In this document: one piece after another, positions 23,401-32,138 of the stretch
Layout of the letters: the number at the start of each line of letters is the position of its first letter
Position numbering within the stretch: position 1 is the first letter of the stretch
Assembly (NCBI RefSeq): GCF_015706575.1
Contig: NW_024037072.1
Span: 14,757,162 to 14,821,161, forward strand
Direction: 5' to 3'
DNA: 64,000 nt
Origin: Patiria miniata
Taxonomy: Eukaryota; Echinodermata; Asteroidea; Valvatida; Asterinidae
The notes under the pieces: model-generated
What the model was told of the DNA's origin: nothing
The model's database searches: none
What the model saw: the letters and a program-made list of their open reading frames with translations, nothing else
Position numbers and translations under genes: made by a program

Positions 23401-25907
23401 CTTGCCCTGCTGTAAGCAGTTGAACAGTATGGGCACCGTGCGTAATGACCGGCTCTCCTCATTCGGGTGCTGGATCACGTAGACACACGTCGAGGTGTCC
23501 AGGGGTTTCTCTGGGAAGTATGGGCAGAGGCACACTTTGGCTGGTCGCCTGGTTGATTGAAAACAAACTCAAATTAGGCATAATCATGCCTCATCTCAAT
23601 TAAATTATGGGTTTTAATAATATATATGGGGGAAAGATTTCCATATACGAAGTTCACTCAACACCCTGTGTACAAACCCTATGAGATTGGACTGAAAAAT
23701 TCTAAGTGTTTTCTAAGAAAATGCTTGTAATTTCTCACTGCTCAAATCGACTTTGATGACATGAAATTGCTATCTGGGGGTTTGTTAGTCAATACAGAGG
23801 AAAATTTGTGAACTTAGTATATGGAAATCTTTCCTATATGGGTGATAATATTAATAGATGAATAATTAGGCCCCCCCAAAAATAGTTCTGCTTCCGATTA
23901 CATGACATTTGAAAATAGGGTAGGTAGGTAGGGAAATTTGCCATCACTAATTTGGTAATCCTTACTTTTAGGACCCCGTTCTATATAGGAAGGGAAAGAC
24001 TCACCAAAACAGTTGACTAAATGACACTCAAAATTGACATTCTGATACTTCTTGGCACATCTGAACAATTGGCAATGACACCTTCTTGAATATCAGCAGG
24101 TTCAATTTTGTGGAAAGAGGGCAGGGCTTTGATTTATGAGGGAAATTCAGGGGTAAAAGACGACGATGACAACCAGAAAACAGACTCAAAAACCAAGATG
24201 GCAAACGTGAAAGCTAGATGCGATGAAAGCTCAAATGCTGATTGGCTGATAAAAAATTAACATCTTATTATTTTTAGTCTGGTTCCCAGACCAAAAGATT
24301 CAGGAATAGTAAGAATCTTTTGGTCTGAGAACCAGACTAACTTATTTATTTTTAGTCTGGGTCCCAGACCCAAAAGATTCAGGAGTAGTCAGAATCCTTT
24401 GGTCTGGGAACCAGACTAATTTTTTTTTTAGCAGCCAATCAGCATCGGGCTTTCATTATGTAGGGCTTTCATGCGTGTGAGAACTACAACATGCACGTCT
24501 GACTGCGAAAAAAGGTAGGAAAGTCACATTTTCTTCGAAAGTGCTTTCAAAACTTTATTTTTATATGAAGAAAAAAGACTGCTTTAGGCCCCCCCAAAAA
24601 AGTCTCCGGTTTCTGGTATGGAGCTTGTCCAAAAAGTGGTGCGGCGACACGGCTTTTTTTTTTTTTTACCCGACTTTTTTGCTTCAAATTTGCTTCAAAT
24701 GTCGGCTGATGACTGCAAATGGTGCCCGACTAAACTTAGTGCAAATATATGGGAGTCCAGAGAGGCCACATCAAGCTTATTCTCGATCATAACCCCATCT
24801 AAAAACACGTTGAAATTGCGCAGCAGCAGAATTCCAGTCAAACCAGTGAGTTTGGCGGTTTTGAGACATCATCTTTCATTGAAAAAAAAACTTTTTTATT
24901 TTGCCGACGCGCATGGCTACGGCGACGCGCGCGCATACCAGAAACCGGAGACTTTTTTTTTTTGGCCTTAGCCTGCAAAAGTCACTTTGGTACTGGACAG
25001 TCATCTGCAAAAGTCAGTTTTGAACAGAACTTGTAAAAAATAGAGGTGTCTTAAAAGTAAGGATTACCACTAATTTTTCCCTTCAGTAACCTATCAGCCA
25101 TCAGAAAGTGATAATATGCCTTAACTTAAAACGAAGTGGCTATCGTTACGGCAGTCGTTGTTTAGCGCCCTCTACGATACTTTTTTGATACGCACGCAGG
25201 TATATAATTATTTGTTTCCCCACGTTTTAGCTAGTGCGATAGCTCAGTCGATAGAGGGTAGGATTTTGCACCGCGAGGTTGCGAGTTCGAATCTCAGTTT
25301 TGCAAACGAATTTTTTTCCTTTTCTAACCTGAGGCTTTGAAGGATTTTTTTAAAAGGGAAATAAAGTCCGAATTTCATAACATTCAAATTCACTTTTTTC
25401 CTGCTAATTTTGTATTTTCTTGTCATATTTTTATAAAAGTTGCAGTCTACCGTAACGATAGAAAATGGGAAATGCGTTACAGCTGCCGTAACAATAGCCA
25501 CTGCGAACTTAAAAAGTTAAAAAGTAAAATTTAGCTGGGGAAATATTGAAGTTTTTTACCAAAAATTCCAATTTTCAGACCAGTCCCAAACTCCCATAGG
25601 GTTTGTGCACAGGGTGACAAGTGATGGCCAGATATGGGAATCTTTCCAAAGAAACTCTGAGTGCCCCCCCCCCCCCCCGCCTCCCCAGTATTGAATTGAG
25701 TACTATTGGGATCATCATCAACTTTGGAATGTTCCAACTATTAACTAACCCACAACGGCCACACATGCTCCGCTTGGAAGGAGGATCTGGCGGTGTTGCC
25801 GTCATATCAGTCAATATCTCCTTCGTGTCGGAACTATCGTCATCCTCATTGTCAAAAACACTTTCCTCTCGACTTTTGTCCCTTGCTTCGTTTGCCGGAT
25901 TCGCCAT
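17340..25907 (-). CDS. DTWD2: tRNA-uridine aminocarboxypropyltransferase 2 (DTW domain), complete
   Basis: Five exons (25907-25750, 23548-23363, 21235-21037, 19060-18932, 17471-17340) join in consistent phase to 804 nt, 267 aa plus stop; human DTWD2 is about 298 aa. The DTW/TDD family transfers the 3-amino-3-carboxypropyl group of S-adenosylmethionine to uridine in the tRNA D loop (acp3U20 sites). Family marks: a four-Cys set (C49, C52, C59, C61 in CGRC..VCLC), an RRFSE motif ending exon 2, the signature DGTW at 160-163, the segment [16 protein letters not shown], and the C-terminal block [18 protein letters not shown], all close to vertebrate DTWD2. The acidic N-terminus is divergent. The chosen ATG (AACATGGCG) has strong context. 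Intron 2 holds a striking tandem array of exon-3-like units. No 3' poly(A) signal was pinned down. Confidence 0.93.
18181..18720. mobile_element. MITE, AGTCCATCATTTG family, TTAA target
   Basis: A 540-bp relative of 6297-6807, flanked by TTAA (18177-18180 and 18721-18724), in DTWD2 intron 4. The ends are AGGTACAGTCCATCATTTG and its near-complement. It contains a 127-codon open frame that I judge to be chance. Confidence 0.75.
18932..19060 (-). CDS. DTWD2: DTWD2 exon 4
   Basis: 129 nt, phase 0 to 0; acceptor ACACCTAACAG, donor CAGGAG|GTGAGG. It reads [20 protein letters not shown] followed by [18 protein letters not shown], closely matching the vertebrate segment after the DXTW motif. Confidence 0.93.
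19092..19688 (+). mobile_element. MITE, CCCTAACGTGGCGC family
   Basis: About 597 bp; TTCCCTAACGTGGCGCAC near the left end pairs with GCCACGTTAGGGTAC near the right. Other copies are at 39687-40307 and (inverted, truncated) 55440-55967. The sequence CAATA lies just outside the right end, as in the other copies. It lies upstream of DTWD2 exon 4, in intron 3. Confidence 0.7.
19725..20062 (-). mobile_element. MITE, AGGTAATAT..ACATTTGC family, partial, inverted
   Basis: It matches 10692-11149 in reverse from its TTAA end at 20063, but the distal end is missing. It meets the next copy head to head at a single shared TTAA (20063-20066). Confidence 0.65.
20067..20856 (+). mobile_element. MITE, AGGTAATAT..ACATTTGC family, carrying a nested MITE
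   Basis: Bounded by TTAA at 20063-20066 and 20857-20860. Relative to 10692-11149 it carries an extra element (20188-20460) inserted in the conserved GGCACCTGG|TGTG segment. Confidence 0.75.
20188..20460. mobile_element. MITE, GGGCCCAATTTCA family (nested)
   Basis: A 273-bp element with inverted ends GGGCCCAATTTCACGGCGCT and its complement, the same family as 2446-2989 but without the SINE. It interrupts another MITE, so it is the younger insertion at this site. Confidence 0.75.
21037..21235 (-). CDS. DTWD2: DTWD2 exon 3 (DXTW signature)
   Basis: 199 nt, phase 2 to phase 0; acceptor TCTTTCCACAG, donor AGACAG|GTAACAG. It encodes [19 protein letters not shown] through [14 protein letters not shown] to CQPRQ. 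The DGTW is the family signature. Its first two-thirds, together with the acceptor, are repeated upstream as the 190-bp array; only this copy has [19 protein letters not shown] and the proper donor. Confidence 0.93.
21278..22200 (-). repeat. 190-bp tandem array of DTWD2 exon-3-like units (5 copies)
   Basis: Spacing of a shared landmark (GTTAGTTCTGGGTGACT on the plus strand) is 190, 190, 190, 190 and 189 bp from the true exon 3 outward. On the minus strand each unit has a pyrimidine tract plus AG acceptor, then an open exon-like frame HPELTAV..[18 protein letters not shown] followed by RTW, RIW or MTW. A GT follows after 117 nt. Exon-like intervals: 21309-21425, 21499-21615, 21689-21805, 21879-21995 and 22068-22184. 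All five are open and phase 2 to 2, so they could be spliced in frame, but they lack the middle of exon 3. Confidence 0.9.
22220..22500. mobile_element. MITE, AGTCCATCATTTG family, 5' part
   Basis: Begins after TTAA (22216-22219) with AGATAGATATATCATTTG and matches 6297-6807 and 18181-18720 for about 280 bp, then diverges. It follows directly on the outer end of the DTWD2 tandem array. Confidence 0.6.
23363..23548 (-). CDS. DTWD2: DTWD2 exon 2
   Basis: 186 nt, phase 2 to phase 2; acceptor CAATCAACCAG, donor GTTGG|GTAATG. It reads [20 protein letters not shown], then [18 protein letters not shown], and ends GRRFSEVG. The Cys-X-Cys completes the metal-type Cys set and the RRFSE motif matches vertebrate DTWD2. 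Confidence 0.93.
23631..23834. mobile_element. MITE, GGAAAGATTTCC family, with 8-bp duplication
   Basis: A 204-bp element with inverted ends GGAAAGATTTCCATATACGA and complement, flanked by the perfect direct repeat TATATGGG (23623-23630 and 23835-23842). An 8-bp duplication points to a hAT-type element. It also serves as the empty-site reference for the insertion inside the related copy at 39533-40352. Confidence 0.85.
23869..23942. mobile_element. MITE fragment, AGTTCTGCTTCCG family
   Basis: Only the left end of the family seen at 5587-5851 and 43972-44212 is present (GGCCCCCCCAAAAATAGTTC onward). Confidence 0.6.
23954..25068. mobile_element. MITE, GGTAATCCTTACTTTTAGGA family, with nested Harbinger-like MITE
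   Basis: A 1115-bp composite bounded by inverted ends (GGTAATCCTTACTTTTAGGA; complement at right) and the perfect 8-bp direct repeat ACTAATTT. It lies in DTWD2 intron 1. Inside are two hairpins built of AGTCTGGTTCCCAGACC / GGTCTGAGAACCAGACT, flanked by a GCTGATTGGCTG / CAGCCAATCAGC pair, so much of the element folds back. A second, inverted copy without the nested part is at 42274-43014. Confidence 0.88.
24587..24967 (+). mobile_element. PIF/Harbinger-like MITE (nested), TTA duplication
   Basis: A 381-bp element with inverted ends (GGCC...AGTCTCCGGTTTCTGGTATG; complement at right) flanked by TTA on both sides. The uninterrupted site is present in the sister host element near 42373 (rc: GACTGCTTTAGCCTGC), which proves the insertion. 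A same-length copy, opposite orientation, lies at 36797-37177. Confidence 0.9.
25135..25502. mobile_element. MITE with inverted ends AGTGGCTATCGTTACGGCAG, containing a tRNA-like block
   Basis: The left end AGTGGCTATCGTTACGGCAG pairs with CTGCCGTAACAATAGCCACT at the right. At 25233-25307 is a tRNA-like segment with A box (GATAGCTCAGTCGATAGAGG) and B box (GAGTTCGAATCTC), not foldable into a sound tRNA, so probably a SINE or tRNA pseudogene captured in the element. DTWD2 intron 1. Confidence 0.65.
25750..25907 (-). CDS. DTWD2: DTWD2 exon 1
   Basis: A 158-nt coding exon, starting [11 protein letters not shown], with an acidic stretch ([12 protein letters not shown]) and ending in CGRCG, the first Cys pair of the DTW domain. 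The donor is TGTGG|GTTAGT, phase 2. A hAT-like MITE ends up about 160 bp upstream of the ATG (26070-26576), so the promoter and 5' UTR must be short or include that element. Confidence 0.88.
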
Positions 25908-27594
25908 GTTTTGATTTTTTGCCAATCATGTGCAATGAAACCGCACGTCTTCCACCCAGTGTCTCCTTCACTATCTGCTGCACATGTCTAGAGCAGGGTA
26001 GCAGACTACAGATGCAGGACCGCTTTTTGTCGTTGGCGCCCTCAAGAGGTATGAGCAACCCGAAGCATGCAGGGTGACCGTTTTAGCCGATTTTCGGCTA
26101 ACTTTAACAGAATTTTTGTTAAAAAACGAGTCCGACAGAAAATTTAGAATGTTTTTTTTTTCGGCAGATTTTTGGCAGAATTCTGCAAAAATAGTTATTT
26201 GACAGAAAAACAGCAAATTGAACAAAAAAGTGTACATTTGTTTAAAAAAGCTTCAATCATTTTTCAAACAAACCCTTGCATAATGGGACAGGTTGGCTGA
26301 TCTAGGTGCTGAGGTTCACTGGGAAACGGACTTTGTTATGGCGGATCCGCATTTTGCCCGAAATTTACCAATAATTTCACATCATCTTTATGCAACTAGA
26401 TTGTTTATTATGTAATTTGAATTTTAATTAAAGGCAATACTACAAATCTGCATGTGATTTTAAGTGTTTATAGTGTATTTCGAGTAATTCTGGGGAATTT
26501 GGCAGAATTTTGATAAATCTGACAGATTTTTGATGTGCACTTAGCAGAACTTGGCTCTGACCTTACGGTCACCTTGGAAGCATGGGAAAGTGGCTGAGCC
26601 ATGCCGCGGGTAAAAATATAAAATGCAGAGTGCATTAACATTGAAATTTATTTTGGTTTGGTTGGGTTGGGGAAAAAGTCATGGATTGATTCAATGTAAA
26701 AAAGTGGCTTCTCAAAAATAATTTGAGATTCAGAATCAAATCTTGTTTAAAAAGTCCAGTTTTGGGTTATTTGAATTCCAGTTTGAAGTTGGCCTGCATT
26801 GCTGTTTTGGCCTTGGACTATCAAATTCACACAACTACTCCTATAGACTCCATGCACAAGTCCCCGAACCCAACTGAAAAGAAGCGACGCCTTGGGCAGT
26901 TGATATTCTCACATATTCTTTCCAGGCCACTATAAATGGTTGTAGACCATGCACACCTCGTAGCCTATCATTTGCATGCCATTCAGTGTGTGTTTGCGGT
27001 GGCATTCCTGATCCTTGCCTTCCACTTCTATGGTCTGGGTACTATAGACCTTTATCATGCTGCCACCATTTCAGTCACGTTCCCTGTATCCAACAGTACC
27101 GAACGATGATTTTTGTGCAAAAAAAGGAACCAGACTATTTTTCCTTTGCACCTCGCATTGGTTACGTTGATTTGAATTGGGAAAAAAATCAAGATAGCCT
27201 TAACATAACGGTCTATTCCTGCCCTGGTCCACATGTGGTGTTTTCAGTCCCCACCTGATTCTGTGGGTTTTCCTCCCACCTTTAGCTCCAATTTCTTCTC
27301 ATCCTCTTCTCTCTACATGTTTCTCCAGGCTTGCAAGCCACAGTTGCTGCCTAGGTGCTTTTGAGGAGTCCTTGGTTTCACGACCAGAAAATAAACAATA
27401 CAACCCAGACTCTTGCACGGTGCCAACACCCATCCCTCTGGCAAGACAACGTTGGAAACTGTTCCGTTTTGGTAATGCTCTTTCACGCAATGTCACCATT
27501 TCATTTAAATTCAATAATACTGTAAATAATACACAGATCAATCCAATAAAAACAAACACAGGATTCATTGTCTGTACTTTTATAGTTTCTGATC
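25908..27594. other. Spacer between DTWD2 start and RPL17 3' end
   Basis: Contains the DTWD2 promoter side and the hAT-like MITE 26070-26576. From 26577 to about 27590 I see no gene: short open frames only and no family match. Confidence 0.6.
26070..26576. mobile_element. hAT-like MITE, CAGGGTGACC ends, 8-bp duplication GAAGCATG
   Basis: The left end CAGGGTGACCG and right end CGGTCACCTTG are inverted, and the 8-bp direct repeat GAAGCATG flanks the element (26062-26069 and 26577-26584). CAGGG-type ends and 8-bp duplications are hallmarks of the hAT superfamily. An inverted relative is at 56727-57210. No transposase. Confidence 0.88.
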
Positions 27595-27600
27595 TTTATT
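27595..27600 (-). promoter_or_regulatory. RPL17 poly(A) signal
   Basis: AATAAA on the minus strand, 106 nt past the RPL17 stop codon, a normal distance for a ribosomal protein mRNA. Confidence 0.65.
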
Positions 27601-27705
27601 AACACCACTCATCATCCTTTTTTTTTTATGAAAGCAACCCCCCTTTGCGAGTGTTTCCCAAAGTTGTTTTATATTCAGACTCGTTCCGTTCTCTGTTTCC
27701 TGGGT

Positions 27706-27848
27706 CTATTCCCGACCCATCATCTTCTGGCGAGCCATCTTCTTCTTGGACACTTTCTTTGTCTTCTTCTCCGCCTCGTCGGGTTTGGGCACGACCTGCT
27801 CCCTCTCGGACAGGATGACCTCGATGTGGCAGGGGGAACTCATGTAAG
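27706..27848 (-). CDS. RPL17: RPL17 last exon
   Basis: 143 nt with TAG at 27708-27706; [20 protein letters not shown] followed by a Lys-rich tail; acceptor TGTGCGCAG. Confidence 0.96.
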
Positions 27849-30800
27849 CTGCGCACAGAACAAAATAAAAAGAATTACAAATAAATCATCAACCCACAAA
27901 GGGAAGCTGACTGGGTGCACGTATCGTCGTGTAGGTGCAACAAAGTCGTATCTCCTAAAACAGCGTTTACGTGAGTTTTAGAATGACAAAAGGTCGTATC
28001 TTGCTTATAAAACCCGGATGTACACATAAAGTCAATGGACGTCGAAATACAACGTTGTTGCATGGAGCATATTCCCGCGAGATACGACTTTGTTGCAGAA
28101 TCAAGTTACGACTTTGTTGCACTGACATGACGATATAATCAGTTTAAGGTTAAAAAACGATATTGACTAGAGCAAGTTTTGAACCTGCAAGCAACCTGCA
28201 CCATAACGGCGCTCTACCAACTGAACTGTCCGGCTTAATGTCTTTGTTTAGAGGGCGCTAGTTCGGACCAGCTCTGGCTATTTCTGACATGAGGCTTGAT
28301 AGCTATGTTGGTGGAGCTCCAGTGCAGTGTTCCAGAGGTCATAGGTTCCATCCCTTCTCAAATCAATTACAGTGGGACGTCGCTATAACGAACATCGCAG
28401 GATCCACAGAAAACGTTTGCATTCAAAATTCTTCTCTTTCATTGTCTGAAAAATTAGTCAGTAATTTGTGAAGTTGGTTATACAGGTACCCGATGCCATA
28501 ATCTGAAACCGGTTCCTGACATCAATAGTCGGGTACTGATGCACACCCCTTCTGAAATGTTTGGAATCTTAACCCAAAAAAAGAGTGGACATCCTACACA
28601 CATTAGACTTCAACAAGCAGATCTCAATACCAATAGTTAACAAGTACCCAAGACCTCATCAAAATTTGCGTCTTAATCATTTAACAGGACAAAATTTCAA
28701 CAAAAAAACCTCTTGTTGACATTGTGCATTTTATTGAGCTTTTTGAGGAAATACTTCACTCACGGTTGATGCGGCCGTGAGCACGGTAGGTCCTACGTCT
28801 CATCTTAGGGGCAGCGTTGACCTGGATGTGGTCAATCACCAAGGAGTCTGCGTCTAGACCCTGGAAGGTGGGAGGGATAGAAAAAGAGCAAAAGTGTTAA
28901 TACATTAAGCCTAGCCCTGCCATGTGCAACACCTTGCAACCGGTTTAAAAATCTGTGTGACCTTGTTGCTTTTAGCCCTCAACACCAGTGCATAAAGTGC
29001 CAATTCTGAGACAATGGGAGCTATATGTAGTCCTATGATCAGACCTCACAGGCTCACAAGTCCGATTTACACATACATATAATGTACAGTACATACTTCC
29101 ACCGTAACTCGCTCTGCCCGGCTAAATGGACACGTTATTTGGCAAAGTTTCCTTCTTTAGTCTAATTTAGTCTAATGGTGTATTTTTGAAGTAAAAAAAA
29201 TCATCATTTTACCAAGATTTTATATTGTTCTTTCCTAAAAGTGTCTGTTCTATTGATAAACCTAACAATAAACCATGGACTGGCTGAACAAAAGTTTGTG
29301 ATTAACGGAGGTACCGCAGGGTTCTCCCCAGGATTTTTTCAAACCTGTGGGGGAAGTTTTGCTGTGATTCACCAACCTGCGAAGCTACGGCGTGGGGTTC
29401 GGGTCCCGCTTAAGGGCCCCGAAAAATTTTGAACTTTAGAGGCTCTCTGGTGCATTTTAGAGCAAGTCTGGTGAGTCTTTAACCCCTTAAGGACGGGGTG
29501 TAATGGGGACATTCCTCCACACATAGAGCAAGTGGCCCGCATGACTGCACAACCTTTGTGTGGTAGCGGGACTGCACAAAAGCAGCAGCTGTGGAACTAC
29601 CCCCTAGCTGTGTGCCACGGCATACCACAGCTGGCAACTGCATTCCAATGAGGATTAGTGGCGCGGCCATGACCGCTTCCCATACGCATGGGGTTAAGGA
29701 AGATTTTTTCTTAAAATTTAGAAGAGATCTTGTAATATTTTTTGTAATTAAAGAAAAAATTTATCAAAATTTTTAACTTTAAAAAAAATCAACATTTCAA
29801 AACCTGTGTTAAAACTTCATGATCTAGAAAGTATGGATTATATTTACAATATAGTGGGGAGAACCCTGTACCGGTGTGGGTATTTCGAGCTTTGGGGGGT
29901 ATTTATGTACATAACATCCTATTCTCTTGATGGGGATGGGGTATTACTTCAAGACAGAGTTTCAAGGTATCCCACTTTGTGGTAACGAAGTTTACTGTAG
30001 TAAGGTTTTGGCCCCCTCAAGGAATGCAAACATCTCCTAAGCACCGACTGTATCCGCTAGATGACTGTCATCCAACCATTAGGAGATATGCTGGGATTAC
30101 TTTTACAAAAGGAAAAGGTCTGTCCTGAAACTGGAAAATTTCTCAGGGGAGAAAAGAGGACCTTATTACCTTGAGTTCAGCGTTGCTCTCTGCGTTCTTG
30201 AGCAGCTGCAGCATGAACTCGGCGCTTTTCTTGGGCCAGCGACCTTGTGTGGTGTTCCATGCCTTGGCCTAATAGTCCATGAAAAAAACAAAAACATTGT
30301 AAATTATAATTTTTTTTTGCAAACTAAAACATGAATACATTTATATTACAGGTGAAGTATATAACACGATTGAAACTAACAATAGAACAAATTTTGATTT
30401 ATTTGAAAAAAGTGTACACAGAAATATGCTGAAAGAAGTAATTACGGCTGATTGATGTTAAGACAGGCATTTAAAGGATCCATGACATGAATTTTCCGGG
30501 GGGGGGGGGGGGGGGTGTACCATATTTTCAATGGGGAATGCTGATAAACTCCTACAATAGTGCACACTATATTACCTAATAGTGTACAAATGCCCCCTTC
30601 TCACGACTCCATTTTTTAGGGGGGGGGGGGGAGGGGGAAACCGTTCGCATGTGACGTCACCTTTTAACATTTGCTAATGTCATTTTATTTTTAGAGGAAT
30701 TTTTTTTGGGGAATGGTTAGACAAAAGGTTTTTTTGGGGGGGGGGTTCCAGCCCCCCCCCCTGCCCCCCCCCCCCCAACCCGTAGAACCGCACTGGGGAC

Positions 30801-32138
30801 AAAGAACAACAAAATTGGGAGTTGGACAACTGAAGATATGTTTACCTGAGCCTTGCGACCGACTCCACCATTGAACCTCCTGTAGGGAACACACTGCTTC
30901 TTCTTGGTGACGTCGTTCAGGAAGCGCACTGCCTTCCGCAGGTGCATGTGCTTGATGACAGCGGCTGTCTCCCGAGTGTTCTGGTTAAAGATGAAAATCA
31001 ACAGGGAAATTGAAACAGGTCTATTTTATGGCCCAGCGGTAGGTCCCACATTTTGAAGAAATATCAGTTTTTGAAGTTGAACATTGAGATTTCCCCAAAA
31101 TCCATGTTCCAGCAGACTTCAGATATTAGTGAGGCGATAATGAATTTGTCTGTAGCTTTTGCAATCATTTCAACAACCGTGCTCTCAATTTAACAGTTCA
31201 CACCTTCGTGGGAATGAGATTGAACACAGTAGTAAATAATATAAATCAAAGATGAACAAACTGAGAAAGAGTCCCTTACCTTAAAATGCACTCGAAGATA
31301 GGAGCCACGCGCCTTGCATGCTGTAACAGATGGGAAAAAGGTTTGTGTCAATGTTCATTTTTTTTTTTTTTACTTTAGTCAAATAACTTTCTCCCTTAAT
31401 GATTTCCACATACTTCTAGAACTAGAAAGCATCCGTGTGCCTTCTAGCACAATCACTTTTTGGATTCGCCGTTATTGCTTTTTGAACGGATTTCGAATCC
31501 TCCGTGGTTAGACGAACTACTTGCATCTGGAATTCTACTTTCTCACACAACCACCTCTCCAAAACGCAGCCCTGAATGAAACCATATTTGTTAAACTTTT
31601 AGAACAATGGTTTATTAGTTTGCAAAATGGAGTGGAGTGCCGTGGCCTAGTGGTCTGGAGCATTGAATTTGTTGTCTGCTGGTAATTCTGAGGGTTGTGG
31701 GTTCGAGTCCAGCCCTGGGTTATGGTGCGTGTGCCCTTGAACAAGGCACTTTGTCACTCATTGCTTCTCTCCACCCAGGAGTAGATGGGTACCTGTGAGG
31801 GCAGTGTTGGTTACTGTGCGAGATTGATTACGGCCAAGAGCGCCGAAATGGCTGCCTACCGGCCGTGTATGCTCCCCAGGGAGTTGAGAAGGTTTCAGGA
31901 GTGTTTGCCCGTTGAACAGGGGTAGTAATAATTGTGAAGCGCTTTTCTCATCAACATCGGATTTTCGACTCAACAAAGGTTTCGCCTGTAAAGAGCATAG
32001 CATAGCCCATGAGGAGAAATTATCTTCTTTGAAGCACGCACAGCGGTGATATTGCGAACCTGCACTATGGATTCTATGACGAAGGCCAAAATACTTACAC
32101 TTCGTGGCGTTGTCCGGCTCCTGTGAATAGCGTGTCAT
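27706..32138 (-). CDS. RPL17: 60S ribosomal protein L17 (uL22), complete
   Basis: Six coding exons (32138-32099, 31320-31280, 30980-30846, 30268-30170, 28860-28764, 27848-27706) give 555 nt, 184 aa plus stop, the same length as human RPL17. uL22 lines the exit tunnel of the large ribosomal subunit. Recognisable blocks in order: [131 protein letters not shown] and a Lys-rich tail ending MMGRE. An acceptor 12 nt before the ATG implies a noncoding first exon, as in vertebrate RPL17; I could not place it or a TOP promoter. Introns carry a SINE, MITEs and poly-G tracts. Confidence 0.97.
27936..28097. repeat. Inverted repeat TGCAACAAAGTCGTATCTC in RPL17 intron 5
   Basis: The 19-mer at 27936-27954 has its exact complement at 28079-28097, and ACGACTTTGTTGCA recurs at about 28107. 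Possibly a small MITE. Confidence 0.6.
28160..28240 (-). repeat. Degenerate tRNA-like sequence
   Basis: On the minus strand: A-box-like CAGTTCAGTTGGTAGAGCG and B-box-like CAGGTTCAAAACTTG. The T-loop consensus GTTCAAA is followed by an imperfect stem, so this is a tRNA relic or SINE head rather than a working tRNA. RPL17 intron 5. Confidence 0.5.
28764..28860 (-). CDS. RPL17: RPL17 coding exon 5
   Basis: 97 nt; [20 protein letters not shown] then [12 protein letters not shown], ending with one base of a Pro codon; donor AACC|GTGAGTG. Confidence 0.96.
29483..29693. mobile_element. piggyBac-like MITE, TTAA target
   Basis: Flanked by TTAA (29479-29482, 29694-29697) with ends CCCCTTAAGGACGGGG and GCATGGGG. 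CCC/GGG ends next to TTAA fit piggyBac-type elements; the inverted match beyond the first bases is weak. RPL17 intron 4. Confidence 0.5.
30170..30268 (-). CDS. RPL17: RPL17 coding exon 4
   Basis: 99 nt, phase 0-0; [20 protein letters not shown] then [13 protein letters not shown]; acceptor GGACTATTAG, donor CTCAAG|GTAATA. Confidence 0.96.
30846..30980 (-). CDS. RPL17: RPL17 coding exon 3
   Basis: 135 nt, phase 0-0; [20 protein letters not shown] through [14 protein letters not shown] to GRKAQ; donor GCTCAG|GTAAAC. Confidence 0.96.
31280..31320 (-). CDS. RPL17: RPL17 coding exon 2
   Basis: 41 nt; acceptor CATCTGTTACAG, donor TTTAAG|GTAAGG. Reads (S)[13 protein letters not shown]. Confidence 0.95.
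31628..31955 (+). mobile_element. tRNA-derived SINE (family A)
   Basis: Head GTGGCCTAGTGGTCTGGAGC (A box) and GGGTTCGAGTCCAG (B box), then a body with AACAAGGCACTTTGTCAC and GAGTAGATGGGTACCTGTG, matching the minus-strand copy at 3300-3668. It lies in an RPL17 intron, antisense to the gene. Confidence 0.75.
32099..32138 (-). CDS. RPL17: RPL17 first coding exon
   Basis: [13 protein letters not shown], then a split codon; donor AAGT|GTAAGT. The acceptor TTAAACTTTCAG lies 12 nt before the ATG, so transcription starts upstream of a 5' UTR intron. Confidence 0.95.

Noticed and set aside
25233-25307. Functional tRNA gene
   Set aside because: Only a partial acceptor stem can be drawn and the arms are irregular; treated as a tRNA-like repeat.
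31090-31170. Box C/D snoRNA in an RPL17 intron (vertebrate RPL17 hosts SNORD58)
   Set aside because: A CTGA and an imperfect C box exist on the minus strand, but no proper RTGATGA or terminal stem could be shown.
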